The position numbers and the translations under genes are program-made. From Lichenostomus cassidix (Eukaryota > Chordata > Aves > Passeriformes > Meliphagidae), in NCBI GenBank assembly GCA_008360975.2, contig CM039184.1, positions 55,518,797-55,582,796 of the forward strand: a stretch of 64,000 nt of DNA, in the 5' to 3' direction. Position 1 is the stretch's first letter. Every line of letters begins with the position of its first letter. The notes beneath the pieces are model-generated. The model did not search any database and was not told the origin of the DNA. It saw only the letters and a program-made list of their open reading frames with translations. Below are positions 63,649-64,000 of the stretch, one piece after another.

Positions 63649-64000
63649 GATATTCATCAATTCATTCTATGAATCCCAAATTCAGTCATTCTGGTTTCTG
63701 TGTTTCCACCAGCATCAGTTTTGCTCACATCTGTGCATACAGCACATTTGAGACAAGGGGACTCCTCTTTTTCAGTGATATTATCTACCCTGCCTATGGG
63801 ACACCACACACCATGGCTTGGTGGGAAAAGTATTGATGACATTTCAGAAAAACCACTGTACTAGAAGCTGTAGCAGAGACACAGAAGTTGTTCCCCTACA
63901 GAACAAGACAGTGGTTTGGTGTTTTCCAGGCTTGCCAGGAGGTGGCTGGATGAGACACACACACTCTACCTTCCTTAGTCCCCTGAATCGCAGCTGTCAC
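63649..64000. other. Right edge, possibly next to or inside a provirus
   Basis: In the orientation of the 63168-63648 LTR, this lies upstream of it, where the end of an internal region would be if that LTR is a 3' LTR. A 61-codon minus-strand frame (63657-63842) with several Cys residues exists, but I do not recognise it and no polypurine tract precedes the LTR. It may simply be flanking DNA. Confidence 0.3.

Noticed and set aside
1..64000. CRISPR array, operons, tRNA or rRNA genes
   Set aside because: No regularly spaced repeats with unique spacers, no ribosomal or tRNA signatures such as GGTTCGAATCC were seen, and the repeats identify a vertebrate genome.

Overview
This window reads as non-coding nuclear DNA from a bird, probably a songbird. 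The main evidence is three CR1 non-LTR retrotransposon fragments, two of which keep the avian-type 3' end with overlapping ATTCTATG octamers (seen on this strand as AGAATCATAGAAT). There are also several solo or partial endogenous-retrovirus LTRs of types common in bird genomes. The base composition is AT-rich with few CpG. I see no protein-coding gene, exon, rRNA, tRNA or CRISPR array. Open frames are short and unconstrained, apart from CR1 ORF2 remnants. The setting is a gene desert or a very long intron.

Layout. 1-9883 is unique AT-rich DNA holding two clear hairpins (3968-3994 and 6194-6244). 9884-10692 is a CR1 fragment (minus) abutting an LTR (plus). 10693-16369 is unique DNA with a 90-nt tract made only of A and C (12076-12165) and a (GGGAAA)n array (15155-15229). 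16370-17658 is a degraded LTR (minus) followed at once by a CR1 (minus). The CR1 5' junction is duplicated 1.8 kb away at 19436-19486. 19487-31051 is a long unique stretch with candidate conserved patches. 31052-32069 is a near-complete solo LTR (plus). 32070-47460 is unique DNA with a second GGGAAA-like polypurine tract (37104-37174) and a perfect 22-bp tandem duplication (41343-41384). 47461-48051 (plus) and 52507-53102 (minus) are two LTRs of one family in convergent orientation, each with a TATA box and a polyadenylation signal. They flank 4.5 kb that includes a strongly purine-rich patch. 58442-59450 is the longest CR1 (minus). 60297-60675 and 63168-63648 are further minus-strand LTRs; the last may belong to a provirus running off the right edge.

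No genes here work together as a pathway. The functional potential lies in LTR-derived promoters and polyA sites, hairpins, G-quadruplex/triplex-prone tracts and possible distal enhancers. I found no convincing new biological system. The points most worth checking are the 20-pair hairpin at 6194-6244, the convergent LTR pair, the duplicated CR1 junction and the CpG-retaining AT-rich block at 28608-28905. Family assignments rest on recognition by eye and on comparison between copies in the window, without any database search.
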